From Saprospiraceae bacterium (GTDB taxonomy: Bacteria; Bacteroidota; Bacteroidia; Chitinophagales; Saprospiraceae), in assembly GCA_016715985.1 (NCBI GenBank), contig JADJXD010000001.1:1116001-1180000 (forward strand): a stretch of DNA of 64,000 nt, written 5' to 3'. Within the stretch, counting starts at the first letter, position 1. Each line of letters opens with the position of its first letter. The position numbers and the translations under genes were made by a program. Under the pieces are notes generated by a model. That model saw nothing but the letters and a program-made list of their open reading frames with translations. It made no database searches and had not been told where the DNA came from. Shown here piece after piece: positions 9,901-18,365 of this stretch.

Positions 9901-10049
9901 TCTAATGCTCCATCAAGCCCGGCGGCAGATATAGCTGATTCTAATGTATTGTGGTTTGGAGAAGTTGCGATTATATTCCAAACCGATTGCGACTGAACGA
10001 GTGAATACGTTCCGAGAAGTAATGTGAGAAGTAAAAACTTTAATTTCAT
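8595..10049 (-). CDS. Fasciclin (FAS1) repeat protein, N-terminal half (frameshifted)
   Basis: The true start is the ATG at 10049, with the signal peptide MKLKFLLLTLLLGTYSLVQS. Three full FAS1 domains of about 136 residues follow, each ending in VVHVIDAVLLPPA, and a fourth begins. At about 8691 one base is missing compared with the neighbouring units: CCGGCGGATCC here against CCGGCCAGATCC at the same place in the unit near 9502. The frame then runs into 30-odd unrelated residues and stops at 8595. Restoring the base joins it to the frame ending at 6466, giving one protein of about 1194 residues with eight FAS1 domains and a type A sorting domain. The base could be truly lost, lost only in some cells (phase variation), or a consensus error in near-identical repeats; sequence alone cannot decide. 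Confidence 0.85.
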   Translation of the reverse strand: MKLKFLLLTLLLGTYSLVQSQSVWNIIATSPNHNTLESAISAAGLDGALDGDGPLTVFAPTDAAFAALPEGTIDSLLNDIPALTAILTYHVVGTTALSDDLIDGQIITTLNGTDITVTINANGVFINDAQVTIADIEADNGVVHVIDAVLLPPAASNTVVDIIVNSPDHNTLEAAVIAADLAGVLSGDGPFTVFAPTDAAFAALPEGTIDSLLNDIPALTAILTYHVVGTTALSGDLIDGQIITTLNGKDITVTINANGVFINNAQVTVADIIADNGVVHVIDAVLLPPAASNTVVDIIVNSPDHNTLEAAVIAADLADVLSGDGPFTVFAPTDAAFAALPEGTIDSLLNDIPTLTAILTYHVVGTTALSGDLIDGQIITTLNGTDITVTINANGVFINDAQVTIADIEADNGVVHVIDAVLLPPAASNTVVDIIVNSPDHNTLEAAVIAADPPVCSVVMALLLFLLRRMLRLLLYRKERLILY

Positions 10050-10067
10050 GATTTTGATTTTTAAAAG

Positions 10068-10104
10068 TTATGAGATCTATTTTAAAAGTGCAGATATCTC
10101 ATAA
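10068..10104. promoter_or_regulatory. Inverted repeat in the leader of the FAS1 gene
   Basis: TTATGAGAT (10068-10076) and ATCTCATAA (10096-10104) are perfect 9-bp arms around 19 nt, 19-55 bp upstream of the FAS1 start codon. A TAnnTTTG-type element reads TATGTTTG on the minus strand at 10155-10148, which would place the palindrome in the 5' untranslated leader. No matching -33 box is visible. It could be an operator or a leader hairpin. Confidence 0.4.
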
Positions 10105-10225
10105 ATGGTTGTCTTATTCTAAATTTTTTGTTTAATTTTCTTCCATCCAAACATAAACACTATAAAATTGTTTTCAGGCAACTATCCCGGCCATAATTGC
10201 ACATTTAAAAATAATAAACCGGCTT

Positions 10226-10747
10226 ATGGAGAAAGATCTTTTAACACTTTGTCTCAAAGACGATCTTAAAGCACAAAATAAACTTTACGACTTATATAAA
10301 GTCAGTATGTTCGTTTTATGTCAACGATACTTTAGTCAACGGGACGATGCTCAGGATGCACTTCAGGAGGGCTTTGTAAAAGTTTACAGAGATCTATATC
10401 AATATGACTCGTCGAAAGGGACATTGGGATCGTGGATGAAAAGAGTTTTTATCAATACGTGTTTAGAAATTTTGAGGAAAAAGAGAATAGATTTTAACAA
10501 TCTGGATGACATCGGAGAAATACCTTATCAGGACGCCGGAGTTATTTCAGACCTGAATCACAAGGACTTAACCAGATTAATACAAAAATTGCCGGCAGGA
10601 TATCGTACTGTATTTAATCTCTACATAATCGAAGGTTATACTCATGGTGAGATAGCAGAAAAATTAAACATTAGTGAAAACACATCCAAAACACAATTAA
10701 TGAAAGCAAAAATCGCGTTGAAGCGATCTCTTGAATTAATTTTTTAA
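10226..10747 (+). CDS. RNA polymerase sigma factor, sigma-70 family, ECF subfamily
   Basis: The 173-residue protein directs RNA polymerase to a small regulon. Region 2 (about residues 22-85) shows YFSQRDDAQDALQEGFVKVY and SWMKRVFINTCLEILRKKR. Region 4 (about 115-170) shows LPAGYRTVFNLYIIEGYTHGEIAEKLNISENTSKTQL, a normal helix-turn-helix. The length is typical of the subfamily. It is followed 10 bp later by a membrane protein that is probably its partner or regulator. The FAS1 adhesin gene diverges from it, with 176 bp between the starts; whether this sigma factor controls that gene is open. Confidence 0.93.
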   Translation: MEKDLLTLCLKDDLKAQNKLYDLYKVSMFVLCQRYFSQRDDAQDALQEGFVKVYRDLYQYDSSKGTLGSWMKRVFINTCLEILRKKRIDFNNLDDIGEIPYQDAGVISDLNHKDLTRLIQKLPAGYRTVFNLYIIEGYTHGEIAEKLNISENTSKTQLMKAKIALKRSLELIF

Positions 10748-10757
10748 TAATAGAAAC

Positions 10758-12221
10758 ATGCAACAGGATAATAAAGACAATTTTGAAAAATTTTTCCGTG
10801 ATAAATTCAACCAGAATTTGAATCAGGAAGAATGGAACAACCCGGATGATTATGTGTGGGAAAATATTGAAAAAGATCTCAAAAAAAATAAAAGAAGGTT
10901 ACTTCCGGTTTGGTTTCCGTGGGGATTATCCGGACTCCTATTGGCTTGCATCCTTTTATTATTGAATATTTACCTGATAAAAGATAAAGAAATTGCTAAA
11001 CTTCAATCTAAATTGGAAGAAGTAAATCAATCCATAAACAAAACTCAACCGGGCATTTCATCGAATGAAAATCAGACCAACAATTCCTTATTAAATAGTG
11101 AGAACAATCATAATCCATCTACTCAAGTCCAGCAAAAAATGAATAAAAAGGGAGAAAGAAGTTATTCTGAATCATCTGATCCAAAAGCGTCTTTTCAAAA
11201 AAGCAAATCAATAAACTCAAAGCAGCCTGATAAAACGACAGATCAAAATCCAATTTCAAATTACGAAATCACCATAATGGAGCAGAATTTAATAACTGGT
11301 TCAAATGAAAATATGTTAAACGAAGTAAATCTGAATGCATCGGTTATTTCTGATTTGAAGACCATTAATTTTAATTTTATCAAGTCTAGGATGAATATAC
11401 CATTGCATTTACCTGCCATTAAGAAAAGTGATCCAAAGAAGACATCAGATGAAAGAAGTTGGTACGTAGGACCCGGTGTTGGTGTAAATTTTTGGTTTGG
11501 AAAAGGACAGGGGCAAATAAAGAATCCTTTATCCGAGTTGATTTTAAATGAACACACAGAAGTATCTCCCAACTTAGGTATCAGATTCAGAAAAAAAATA
11601 TCATCCAGATGGGCAATTGAAGGCGGAATAAACTTTTTGAAAAGAAACCATGAAACAAATTATCAGCTAGACATTCCATATAATCTCCAAACTGAATTGG
11701 TCACCCCAAGCGGAGAAACTGAAAATATTTTTATTCATTCTTTACCTACGGAATTAGGAGATATTGAGACACATCTCATAATGGAAAGACTTGAAGGCAG
11801 TATGGTTCAACACAATGAATCTGTTGTTGTTGACTTTTCAGTTACCAATCAAATGCAACTTTTTCACATTCCGATATATACAAATTACTATTTCAGTAAA
11901 AAGGGAGAAGGATTTTTTCTTACAGCCGGATTGATATCTGAATGGATAGTAAATACTCAATTTGAAGTAAATGAAAATGTCTCTCATCACAGCAATATAC
12001 GTGAAAAACATGCTATCGTTTCTTTTAATTCAGATTCTATAAACAAATTCAACCTGTATGGAAGTGCAGGAATCGGATATGATTATAAATGGGGAAAAGA
12101 TTTCACTATTTCATCTTCAGCAATTTTTGGAAAATCGCTGACAAAACTTTATCAAAAAAATGAATACAAGTACAGTTACGATTTTATGAATATTCAATTT
12201 AGTATGCTGAAAGTATTTTGA
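10758..12221 (+). CDS. Predicted anti-sigma-like protein with an inner membrane helix and a C-terminal outer-membrane barrel-like domain
   Basis: The 487-residue protein has three parts. Residues 1-50 are charged, without a signal peptide (EKFFRDKFNQNLNQEEWNNPDDYVWENIEKDLKKNKRR), and resemble the cytoplasmic part of regulators found beside ECF sigma genes in Bacteroidota. Residues 52-73 (WFPWGLSGLLLACILLLLNIYL) form one transmembrane helix, followed by a coiled-coil stretch and a Ser/Asn/Gln-rich linker to about residue 220. From about 230 (WYVGPGVGVNFWFG) to the end the sequence alternates like an outer-membrane beta-barrel (LGIRFRKKISSRWAIEGGINFLKR; GSAGIGYDYKWG). It lies 10 bp behind the sigma gene. 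The partnership is inference from position and topology; I recognise no named family over the full length. Confidence 0.75.
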   Translation: MQQDNKDNFEKFFRDKFNQNLNQEEWNNPDDYVWENIEKDLKKNKRRLLPVWFPWGLSGLLLACILLLLNIYLIKDKEIAKLQSKLEEVNQSINKTQPGISSNENQTNNSLLNSENNHNPSTQVQQKMNKKGERSYSESSDPKASFQKSKSINSKQPDKTTDQNPISNYEITIMEQNLITGSNENMLNEVNLNASVISDLKTINFNFIKSRMNIPLHLPAIKKSDPKKTSDERSWYVGPGVGVNFWFGKGQGQIKNPLSELILNEHTEVSPNLGIRFRKKISSRWAIEGGINFLKRNHETNYQLDIPYNLQTELVTPSGETENIFIHSLPTELGDIETHLIMERLEGSMVQHNESVVVDFSVTNQMQLFHIPIYTNYYFSKKGEGFFLTAGLISEWIVNTQFEVNENVSHHSNIREKHAIVSFNSDSINKFNLYGSAGIGYDYKWGKDFTISSSAIFGKSLTKLYQKNEYKYSYDFMNIQFSMLKVF

Positions 12222-12271
12222 TGAATCAATCCATCAGAACGTAACGATATAACTTATTATAATAATTTACC

Positions 12272-12325
12272 TAAATACAAAGAGCGCAGGCAGTAAATCA
12301 ATACTACCTGCGCTCTTTGTATTTT
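12272..12325. terminator. Bidirectional terminator between the sigma operon and hppA
   Basis: TACAAAGAGCGCAGG.AGT is mirrored by ACT.CCTGCGCTCTTTGTA around a short loop, flanked by A-rich sequence on the left and TTTT on the right. It lies between the convergent ends at 12221 and 12368 and can serve both genes. Confidence 0.9.
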
Positions 12326-12367
12326 AAGAAATATATATTGTAATCTGTTTTCTTTAACAGAAGTATT

Positions 12368-14548
12368 TTACAAGAATGGTGCAATTACAAGTGCAACCAC
12401 TGACATTAATTTAAGCAAAATATTTAAAGATGGACCTGATGTATCTTTAAACGGATCACCAACCGTGTCACCTACAACAGTTGCTTTGTGTGGCTCTGAA
12501 CCTTTGTAATACATTTTACCCTGAATTTCCACACCTTCTTCAAACATTTTCTTAGCGTTATCCCAAGCTCCACCTGCATTGGATTGGAAAATAGCCATCA
12601 GTACACCACAAGATGTAACGCCCGCCAATAATCCTCCCAACATCTCCGCTCCACCTCCAAAACCAATTACAACAGGTGAAACCACAGCCAATAAGCCTGG
12701 CAAAACCATTTCTCTGATAGATGCTTTTGTAGAAATTTCAACACATTTACCATATTCAGCTTTCCCATCAGCAGCATCAAAAGTTGCCTGATCAGCAGCA
12801 GACCATGTCTTATGGTCCGTTCCTTCATTTTTCTTCATAACTGCAAGTGCCGCTTTTAATTCCGGTATATCTGAAAATTGTCTTCTTACTTCTGTAATCA
12901 TGTCCATAGCGGCACGACCTACTGCATTCATAGCCATAGACGAAAATAAGAAAGGAAGCATGGCCCCAATCAATAATCCAGCCATCACCAATGGCTTAGC
13001 AACATCGATAGATGCTATGCCTGCCGTAGCCATAAATGCTGCAAACAATGCCAACGCCGTCAATGCAGCAGAACCTATAGCAAATCCTTTACCGATCGCT
13101 GCCGTAGTATTTCCCACAGCATCCAATTTGTCTGTTCTCTGTCTTACTTCTTTAGGTAAATCAGCCATTTCAGCAATTCCTCCTGCATTATCAGAAATAG
13201 GACCATAAGCATCAACTGCTAACTGAATTCCTGTATTTGAAAGCATCCCGACTGCTGCAATAGCTATACCGTACAAACCTGCAAAATGGTGAGCACCAAT
13301 GATAGCAGCAGCCAATACTAAAATCGGAATAGCAGTAGATTGCATACCAACTCCTAAGCCTGCAATAATATTTGTAGCTGAACCTGTCAATGATTGATTT
13401 ACAATTGATTTTACGGGTTTTGTTCCGGTTCCGGTGTAAAATTCTGTTACTATTCCTATCAGCAATCCTGCAACCAGACCTATAATTACAGCATAAAAAA
13501 TACCCATAGAAGTGAATGTAACTTCACCAATGGACCATGACTCTGGCAACATCCATTTTACGATACCGAAAGTAGCTGCAAGCATTAAACCTGCTGAAAC
13601 AAATTCTCCTCTGTTTAGAGCTTTCTGGGGATCTCCTCCTTCTGCCACTTTCACAAAGAAAGTACCTAATATAGAGGTTACAATTCCTACGCCGGATAAT
13701 ACCAAAGGCAATAAAACTGCATTCAGCCCTGAAAAATCATTAGATGTTTCAAATCCACCAAGACCAACAAATGCCGCACCCAATACCATTGTACCAATGA
13801 TTGCACCAACATAAGATTCAAACAAGTCGGCTCCCATACCTGCCACATCACCCACGTTATCACCTACATTATCAGCAATAGTAGCCGGATTTAGAGGGTG
13901 ATCCTCAGGGATACCCGCTTCTACCTTACCTACAAGATCAGCTCCAACATCTGCAGCTTTTGTGTAAATACCACCACCTACTCTTGCGAAAAGTGCAATA
14001 GAAGATGCTCCAAATGAAAATCCCGTCAAAACGGTAATAATTTTATTAATGTCCAGAATACCACTTGCATCTACCCAACCCATATTCATGTAAATTGCGA
14101 AAAGAGTGCCCAATCCCAATACTCCGAGACCAACTACACCCATTCCCATTACTGAACCACCAGCAAATGCAACTTCCAAAGCTCTTCCAAGGCTCGACCT
14201 GGCAGCATTAGTTGTTCTGACGTTTGCTTTTGTAGCAACCTTCATTCCTATAAATCCAGCTAATGCTGAACAAAGAGCACCAATCAGAAAAGATAAAGCG
14301 ACTAATGGAGAAGATGTGGCACTCATCCCACCTAATCCCATTAAAATGGCTACTGTTACTACAAATATACTAAGTACTTTATACTCAGCTTTCAAAAATG
14401 CCATGGCGCCTTCTGAGATTGCTAATGCAATTCTAGCCATTTTTTCCGTACCTACTTCTTGTTTTGTTACCCATGCTGATTTCCAAAAGGTAAACAAAAG
14501 TGCCAAGACTCCAAATACCGGAATAAGAAATATTAAATTTTGTCCCAT
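12368..14548 (-). CDS. hppA: Membrane-bound ion-pumping pyrophosphatase, K+-dependent type
   Basis: This integral inner-membrane enzyme of 726 residues hydrolyses pyrophosphate and pumps H+ or Na+ outwards. The active-site block reads GGGIYTKAADVGADLVGK, then GIPEDHPLNPATIADNVGDNVGDVAGMGADLFES. The C-terminal part has VGDTVGDPFKDTSGPSLNILLKL. In GNTTAAIGKGFAIG the key position (Ala483, with Gly486) carries Ala rather than Lys, which in this family marks enzymes that need K+. Whether H+ or Na+ is the pumped ion cannot be decided here. The gene stands alone, with its own promoter 45-75 bp upstream and a shared terminator downstream. Confidence 0.96.
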   Translation of the reverse strand: MGQNLIFLIPVFGVLALLFTFWKSAWVTKQEVGTEKMARIALAISEGAMAFLKAEYKVLSIFVVTVAILMGLGGMSATSSPLVALSFLIGALCSALAGFIGMKVATKANVRTTNAARSSLGRALEVAFAGGSVMGMGVVGLGVLGLGTLFAIYMNMGWVDASGILDINKIITVLTGFSFGASSIALFARVGGGIYTKAADVGADLVGKVEAGIPEDHPLNPATIADNVGDNVGDVAGMGADLFESYVGAIIGTMVLGAAFVGLGGFETSNDFSGLNAVLLPLVLSGVGIVTSILGTFFVKVAEGGDPQKALNRGEFVSAGLMLAATFGIVKWMLPESWSIGEVTFTSMGIFYAVIIGLVAGLLIGIVTEFYTGTGTKPVKSIVNQSLTGSATNIIAGLGVGMQSTAIPILVLAAAIIGAHHFAGLYGIAIAAVGMLSNTGIQLAVDAYGPISDNAGGIAEMADLPKEVRQRTDKLDAVGNTTAAIGKGFAIGSAALTALALFAAFMATAGIASIDVAKPLVMAGLLIGAMLPFLFSSMAMNAVGRAAMDMITEVRRQFSDIPELKAALAVMKKNEGTDHKTWSAADQATFDAADGKAEYGKCVEISTKASIREMVLPGLLAVVSPVVIGFGGGAEMLGGLLAGVTSCGVLMAIFQSNAGGAWDNAKKMFEEGVEIQGKMYYKGSEPHKATVVGDTVGDPFKDTSGPSLNILLKLMSVVALVIAPFL

Positions 14549-14592
14549 GCTTTGTTGATTTTCAATTAAAGATAAATTTTCAAAATTGGACG

Positions 14593-14623
14593 CAAAAGTA
14601 CATTTCTAATTCGATTTTTCAAA
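14593..14623 (-). promoter_or_regulatory. Bacteroidota-type promoter of hppA
   Basis: Read on the minus strand, TTTG (14623-14620), exactly 19 nt of spacer, then TACTTTTG (14600-14593). This fits the known Bacteroidota pattern of TTTG at -33 and TAnnTTTG at -7. The -7 box lies 44 bp upstream of the hppA start codon. Confidence 0.7.
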
Positions 14624-14691
14624 AAATTAACATATAACTTTTGAAATACCAACAGAATATATATTTCTGAATTAGAATAATGAATTGAAGA

Positions 14692-17142
14692 TCACTTTAA
14701 CAGATCAAGTTTCATTTTCCTGATTCTGTCTTCCAGTTTTTCAGATGTCAATCTTTCGCGGAGTCTTTCAGCTATAATCGGAAAAGCAAAAGGTGTAGCT
14801 TTATCCGGTAAGGATATTTTTATATTTTGATGTTGAATTCGTTGCAATGCAAGCCGAAGTCTTGACTCTTCCAATTGAAATGTCATCACTTCATCATAGG
14901 TCTGCAGGAATAATAAATTATTTGGTTCATACTCTTTAAATACCTCAAACAATAGTTGTGCACCGGACTGAAGGTGACGCTCTTTCTTTTGTCTTCCAGG
15001 AAAACCCGTAAAAATCAAGCCCGAAATTTTTGCAATATCTCTAAACCGTCTTTTGGCCATTTCAACACTGTTCAGACTTGATTGAATATCAGATGACAGA
15101 TTGTCGGCAGAGAACAGTTCTTTTTGAACCAATGTATTTACATCAATTTTTTGATCTGATAATAACTCAAACCCGTAGTCATTCATTGCTATCGAGAAAC
15201 TGACCGGAAATTTAACAGATATTCTCTTTGCTATTAAAGCTCCCATCCCTTCATGCACACTTCGTCCTTCGAATGGAAAACAAACGAGATGAAAGCCTTC
15301 ATTACTTTCAAAATATTCAACTAATAATGTGTCTTCGTCCGGAATCAGGGATCTGGTAGCCTGCAACTGAAGTAGTGGCCTTAATGCTTCTATCTCAACA
15401 TCAGTTACAATGCCCAATGAATAATCATGAATTTTTTTTCTCAATACACCGGACATTTGTGTGCTGAAAGACATTCTACCTCCCATATAGGAAGGTATCT
15501 TACCCGTATCTGACTGGCTATATCTTACCTGAGCTGTCATTTCCTTTACTCTGATCAACTCCAATGCATGTCCTGCAAACCAAAAACTATCCCCCGGATT
15601 TAATTGAGAAACAAACCATTCTTCAACTGAACCAAGTCGTGTTCCTTTTAAAAGTTTAATTTGAATCATGGTATCGCTGGCAATGGTTCCAATAGAAAGT
15701 TTGTGTCTTTGTGCAATGTGTTTGTCCATTGCGAGATATCGACCATCAGGCGCAATTCCGACTTTATGGTATTCATCATATGCCTGAAGAGCAGTACTTC
15801 CATGTAGGAGAAAACTCAGAATTTGATTCCATTCTTCATCGGAAATACTTTCAAAACAAAAAGTAGAACGAATTTCTTTTAAAATTTCCGTAGGAAAAAA
15901 TCCTTCAGAAACTGCCAATGTCATGAGATATTGAATCAAAACATCAAATGAACGGATATATGGAATCCTTTCCTCAATGATGTTTTCTTGGATTGCTAAC
16001 CTGAGACCCGCAGCTTCTGTCATCTCCAAAGAATGAGTAGGTACAAAATATATCCTGCTCACTGCTCCCGGCTGATGCCCACTCCTACCCGCCCTCTGAA
16101 TAAATCTGGAAACACCTTTAGGGCTTCCGATCTGAATGATACAATCTACGGGCCTGAAATCCACACCCAAATCCAGACTGGATGTGCAGACGATCACTTT
16201 GATTTTACCCTCATATAGTGCGTCTTCAACCCAATCTCTTATTTCCTTAGAAATAGAACCGTGATGCATTGCAATCATCCCGGCAAGATCCGGATCCATC
16301 TCCAGTAACCTTTGATACCAAATCTCACATTGTGCTCTGGTATTTGTAAAAATAAGGGTTGTCCCGTACTTACGGATCAGTGGTACAACCTTCTCTGCCA
16401 TTTTGATTCCCAAGTGTCCTGTCCAGGAAAAATTTTCAATTTCATCCGGAATGAGCGTTTCCAATACGATTTCCTTTTTAATATCTGATTGAATCAATTT
16501 CCTTCTTTCTGATGGAATCGGAAAAAGTAAAATATCCATTGCTTCAGCCATATTACCAATTGTAGCCGAAATACCCCAGATTTTTAATGCAGGCCTGATT
16601 GCTAACAGACGGGATATTGCCAATTCTGTCTGGACACCTCTTTTTGAACCAACCAGTTCGTGCCATTCATCTACAACAATAGCACTTAAGTTTTTTAACA
16701 CATCCGGATAACCCGCTGTGGCAAGTATTATGTGCAAACTTTCGGGAGTGGTGATCAACACTTCAGGTGGTTGTTTTTTTTGCTTTTGTCTATCCGTTGT
16801 CGTAGTGTCCCCGGTCCTGATATTCACTTCCCATTTCATATCAAAACCCTGAATAGCTTTTCGACAGGAATTTGCTATTTCTTTTGCCAATGCTTTAATT
16901 GGGGTGATCCAGATGAGTTGTAATCCGACATTTGGTTGGGTCTTTAGTTCAGGATGCTTCTTTAAAAAATCCGTTAAAGCGCCTATAAAAACTGAATATG
17001 TTTTTCCACTACCGGTAGGAGCATTTACCAACCCACTATTCCCATTACCAAAATGAGTCCAGGTTTCTTCCTGAAATGAAAAAACTTTCCACCCTTGTGA
17101 TTCAAACCATTCTTCTCCTGGATTTCTAAAATCATTCAACAT
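14692..17142 (-). CDS. Lhr-like DEXH-box helicase, ligase-associated DNA repair type
   Basis: The 816-residue protein is a superfamily 2 helicase. Walker A is APTGSGKT (residues 41-48). The DEXH box is DEWH (158-161). Motif III-like SATIG and motif VI QRAGRSGHQPGAVSRI follow, then the long Lhr-type winged-helix/core extension. The N-terminal WFESQGWKVFSFQEETW matches the family often annotated as ligase-associated DNA damage response DEXH helicase. In many genomes this gene is next to an ATP-dependent DNA ligase, a nuclease and the phosphoesterase pdeM. Here none of these is adjacent: hppA lies behind it and pyrD diverges from it. The family call is firm; the role in repair is from the family. 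Confidence 0.92.
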   Translation of the reverse strand: MLNDFRNPGEEWFESQGWKVFSFQEETWTHFGNGNSGLVNAPTGSGKTYSVFIGALTDFLKKHPELKTQPNVGLQLIWITPIKALAKEIANSCRKAIQGFDMKWEVNIRTGDTTTTDRQKQKKQPPEVLITTPESLHIILATAGYPDVLKNLSAIVVDEWHELVGSKRGVQTELAISRLLAIRPALKIWGISATIGNMAEAMDILLFPIPSERRKLIQSDIKKEIVLETLIPDEIENFSWTGHLGIKMAEKVVPLIRKYGTTLIFTNTRAQCEIWYQRLLEMDPDLAGMIAMHHGSISKEIRDWVEDALYEGKIKVIVCTSSLDLGVDFRPVDCIIQIGSPKGVSRFIQRAGRSGHQPGAVSRIYFVPTHSLEMTEAAGLRLAIQENIIEERIPYIRSFDVLIQYLMTLAVSEGFFPTEILKEIRSTFCFESISDEEWNQILSFLLHGSTALQAYDEYHKVGIAPDGRYLAMDKHIAQRHKLSIGTIASDTMIQIKLLKGTRLGSVEEWFVSQLNPGDSFWFAGHALELIRVKEMTAQVRYSQSDTGKIPSYMGGRMSFSTQMSGVLRKKIHDYSLGIVTDVEIEALRPLLQLQATRSLIPDEDTLLVEYFESNEGFHLVCFPFEGRSVHEGMGALIAKRISVKFPVSFSIAMNDYGFELLSDQKIDVNTLVQKELFSADNLSSDIQSSLNSVEMAKRRFRDIAKISGLIFTGFPGRQKKERHLQSGAQLLFEVFKEYEPNNLLFLQTYDEVMTFQLEESRLRLALQRIQHQNIKISLPDKATPFAFPIIAERLRERLTSEKLEDRIRKMKLDLLK

Positions 17143-17237
17143 GTGCTATAAATGTCAGCTTCTATCTTTATGTTTAAAAATTGTTGCAAAATCCAACTTC
17201 AGATAATCAATTTTATAATTTAATAGTTCTTTACATT

Positions 17238-17245
17238 TACATTTG
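17238..17245 (+). promoter_or_regulatory. Possible -7 promoter element of pyrD
   Basis: TACATTTG matches TAnnTTTG and ends 17 bp before the GTG start of pyrD. No TTTG stands 19-21 nt upstream, so this is only a half match. Confidence 0.3.
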
Positions 17246-17262
17246 CAATAAAATAAAATATC

Positions 17263-18297
17263 GTGTACAAATACATCTTAAAACCAATCTTATTTTTATT
17301 TCAGCCGGAAAATGCCCATGCAATGACGATTCATTTAATGAAGATTGTATTGTCCGTCCCTTTAATTAATTATATTTTCAGAGCAAATTACAGGTTTGAA
17401 CATCCGGGACTAGAAAAGGAAATCATGGGTTTGAAATTTAATAATCCAGTTGGTCTTGCAGCAGGATTTGATAAGGACGGAAAATATTTCAGGGAAATGG
17501 CTAATCTGGGTTTTGGATTTATAGAAATAGGAACGGTTACTCCAAAACCCCAGGAAGGTAATCCTAAACCACGCTTGTTCAGATTACCAAAAGATCATGC
17601 ACTTATCAACAGAATGGGCTTTAATAATGATGGTGCAAATGCATTACAGGAGAGGCTTGCGGGCAGCAATAAGACTTCAATCATTATAGGCGGCAATATC
17701 GGTAAAAACAAATTGACTCCCAATGAGAATGCAGTGGATGATTATATCTATTGTTTTCAACATCTATTTTCTTATGTAGATTATTTTACAGTCAATGTGA
17801 GCTCGCCCAATACTCCGGGATTGAGAGCGTTACAGGATAAAGAGCCACTCACTGCATTGTTAAACAAACTAATGCTCCTAAACCTTGGAATGCCAAAACC
17901 AAAGCCTATTTTGTTAAAAATAGCACCTGATCTGACCAATGATCAATTGGATGATGTGGTACAGATTGTATTAAAAACAGGCATAAATGGCATTATTGCG
18001 ACAAATACTACAATAGAGAGAAGCAATCTTTTAACAGATACATCTATCATAGGCACAGGTGGACTCAGCGGAAAACCTTTGAAAGACAGAGCCACGGAAG
18101 TAATCAGATATATTGCTGAAAGAGCAGAAAAAAAGTTTGTCATCATTGGTGCCGGAGGAATAGAAAGTCCCGAAGATGCGATAGAAAAATTGAATGCCGG
18201 TGCAGACCTAATACAGATATATACCGGATTGGTTTATTCAGGTCCGGGATTGGTAAAGAAAATAAAAAAGGGGATAGTAACTCAGAATAACTTATGA
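17263..18297 (+). CDS. pyrD: Dihydroorotate dehydrogenase (quinone), class 2
   Basis: The enzyme oxidises dihydroorotate to orotate in pyrimidine synthesis, passing electrons through FMN to the quinone pool at the inner membrane. The 344-residue protein starts at a GTG. This start is chosen because the class 2 membrane-binding N-terminus aligns from there (MYKYILKPILFLFQPENAHAM). The catalytic base of class 2 is serine, visible in NVSSPNTPGLR (about residues 178-188). FMN-binding parts are VGLAAGFDKDG, GTVTPKPQ.GNP, TNTT and IGAGGIESPEDA. It diverges from the helicase gene across 120 bp and stands alone. Confidence 0.96.
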   Translation: MYKYILKPILFLFQPENAHAMTIHLMKIVLSVPLINYIFRANYRFEHPGLEKEIMGLKFNNPVGLAAGFDKDGKYFREMANLGFGFIEIGTVTPKPQEGNPKPRLFRLPKDHALINRMGFNNDGANALQERLAGSNKTSIIIGGNIGKNKLTPNENAVDDYIYCFQHLFSYVDYFTVNVSSPNTPGLRALQDKEPLTALLNKLMLLNLGMPKPKPILLKIAPDLTNDQLDDVVQIVLKTGINGIIATNTTIERSNLLTDTSIIGTGGLSGKPLKDRATEVIRYIAERAEKKFVIIGAGGIESPEDAIEKLNAGADLIQIYTGLVYSGPGLVKKIKKGIVTQNNL

Positions 18298-18365
18298 TTA
18301 AGTTAAATTGATGAAATAGTTTAAATTATTTTTTCAGTAAAGGGAAAAAAGCAAACTCTATAATT

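Noticed and set aside
12579..14558. Several plus-strand open frames across hppA
   Set aside because: They are antisense shadows of a strongly conserved gene with biased codon use.
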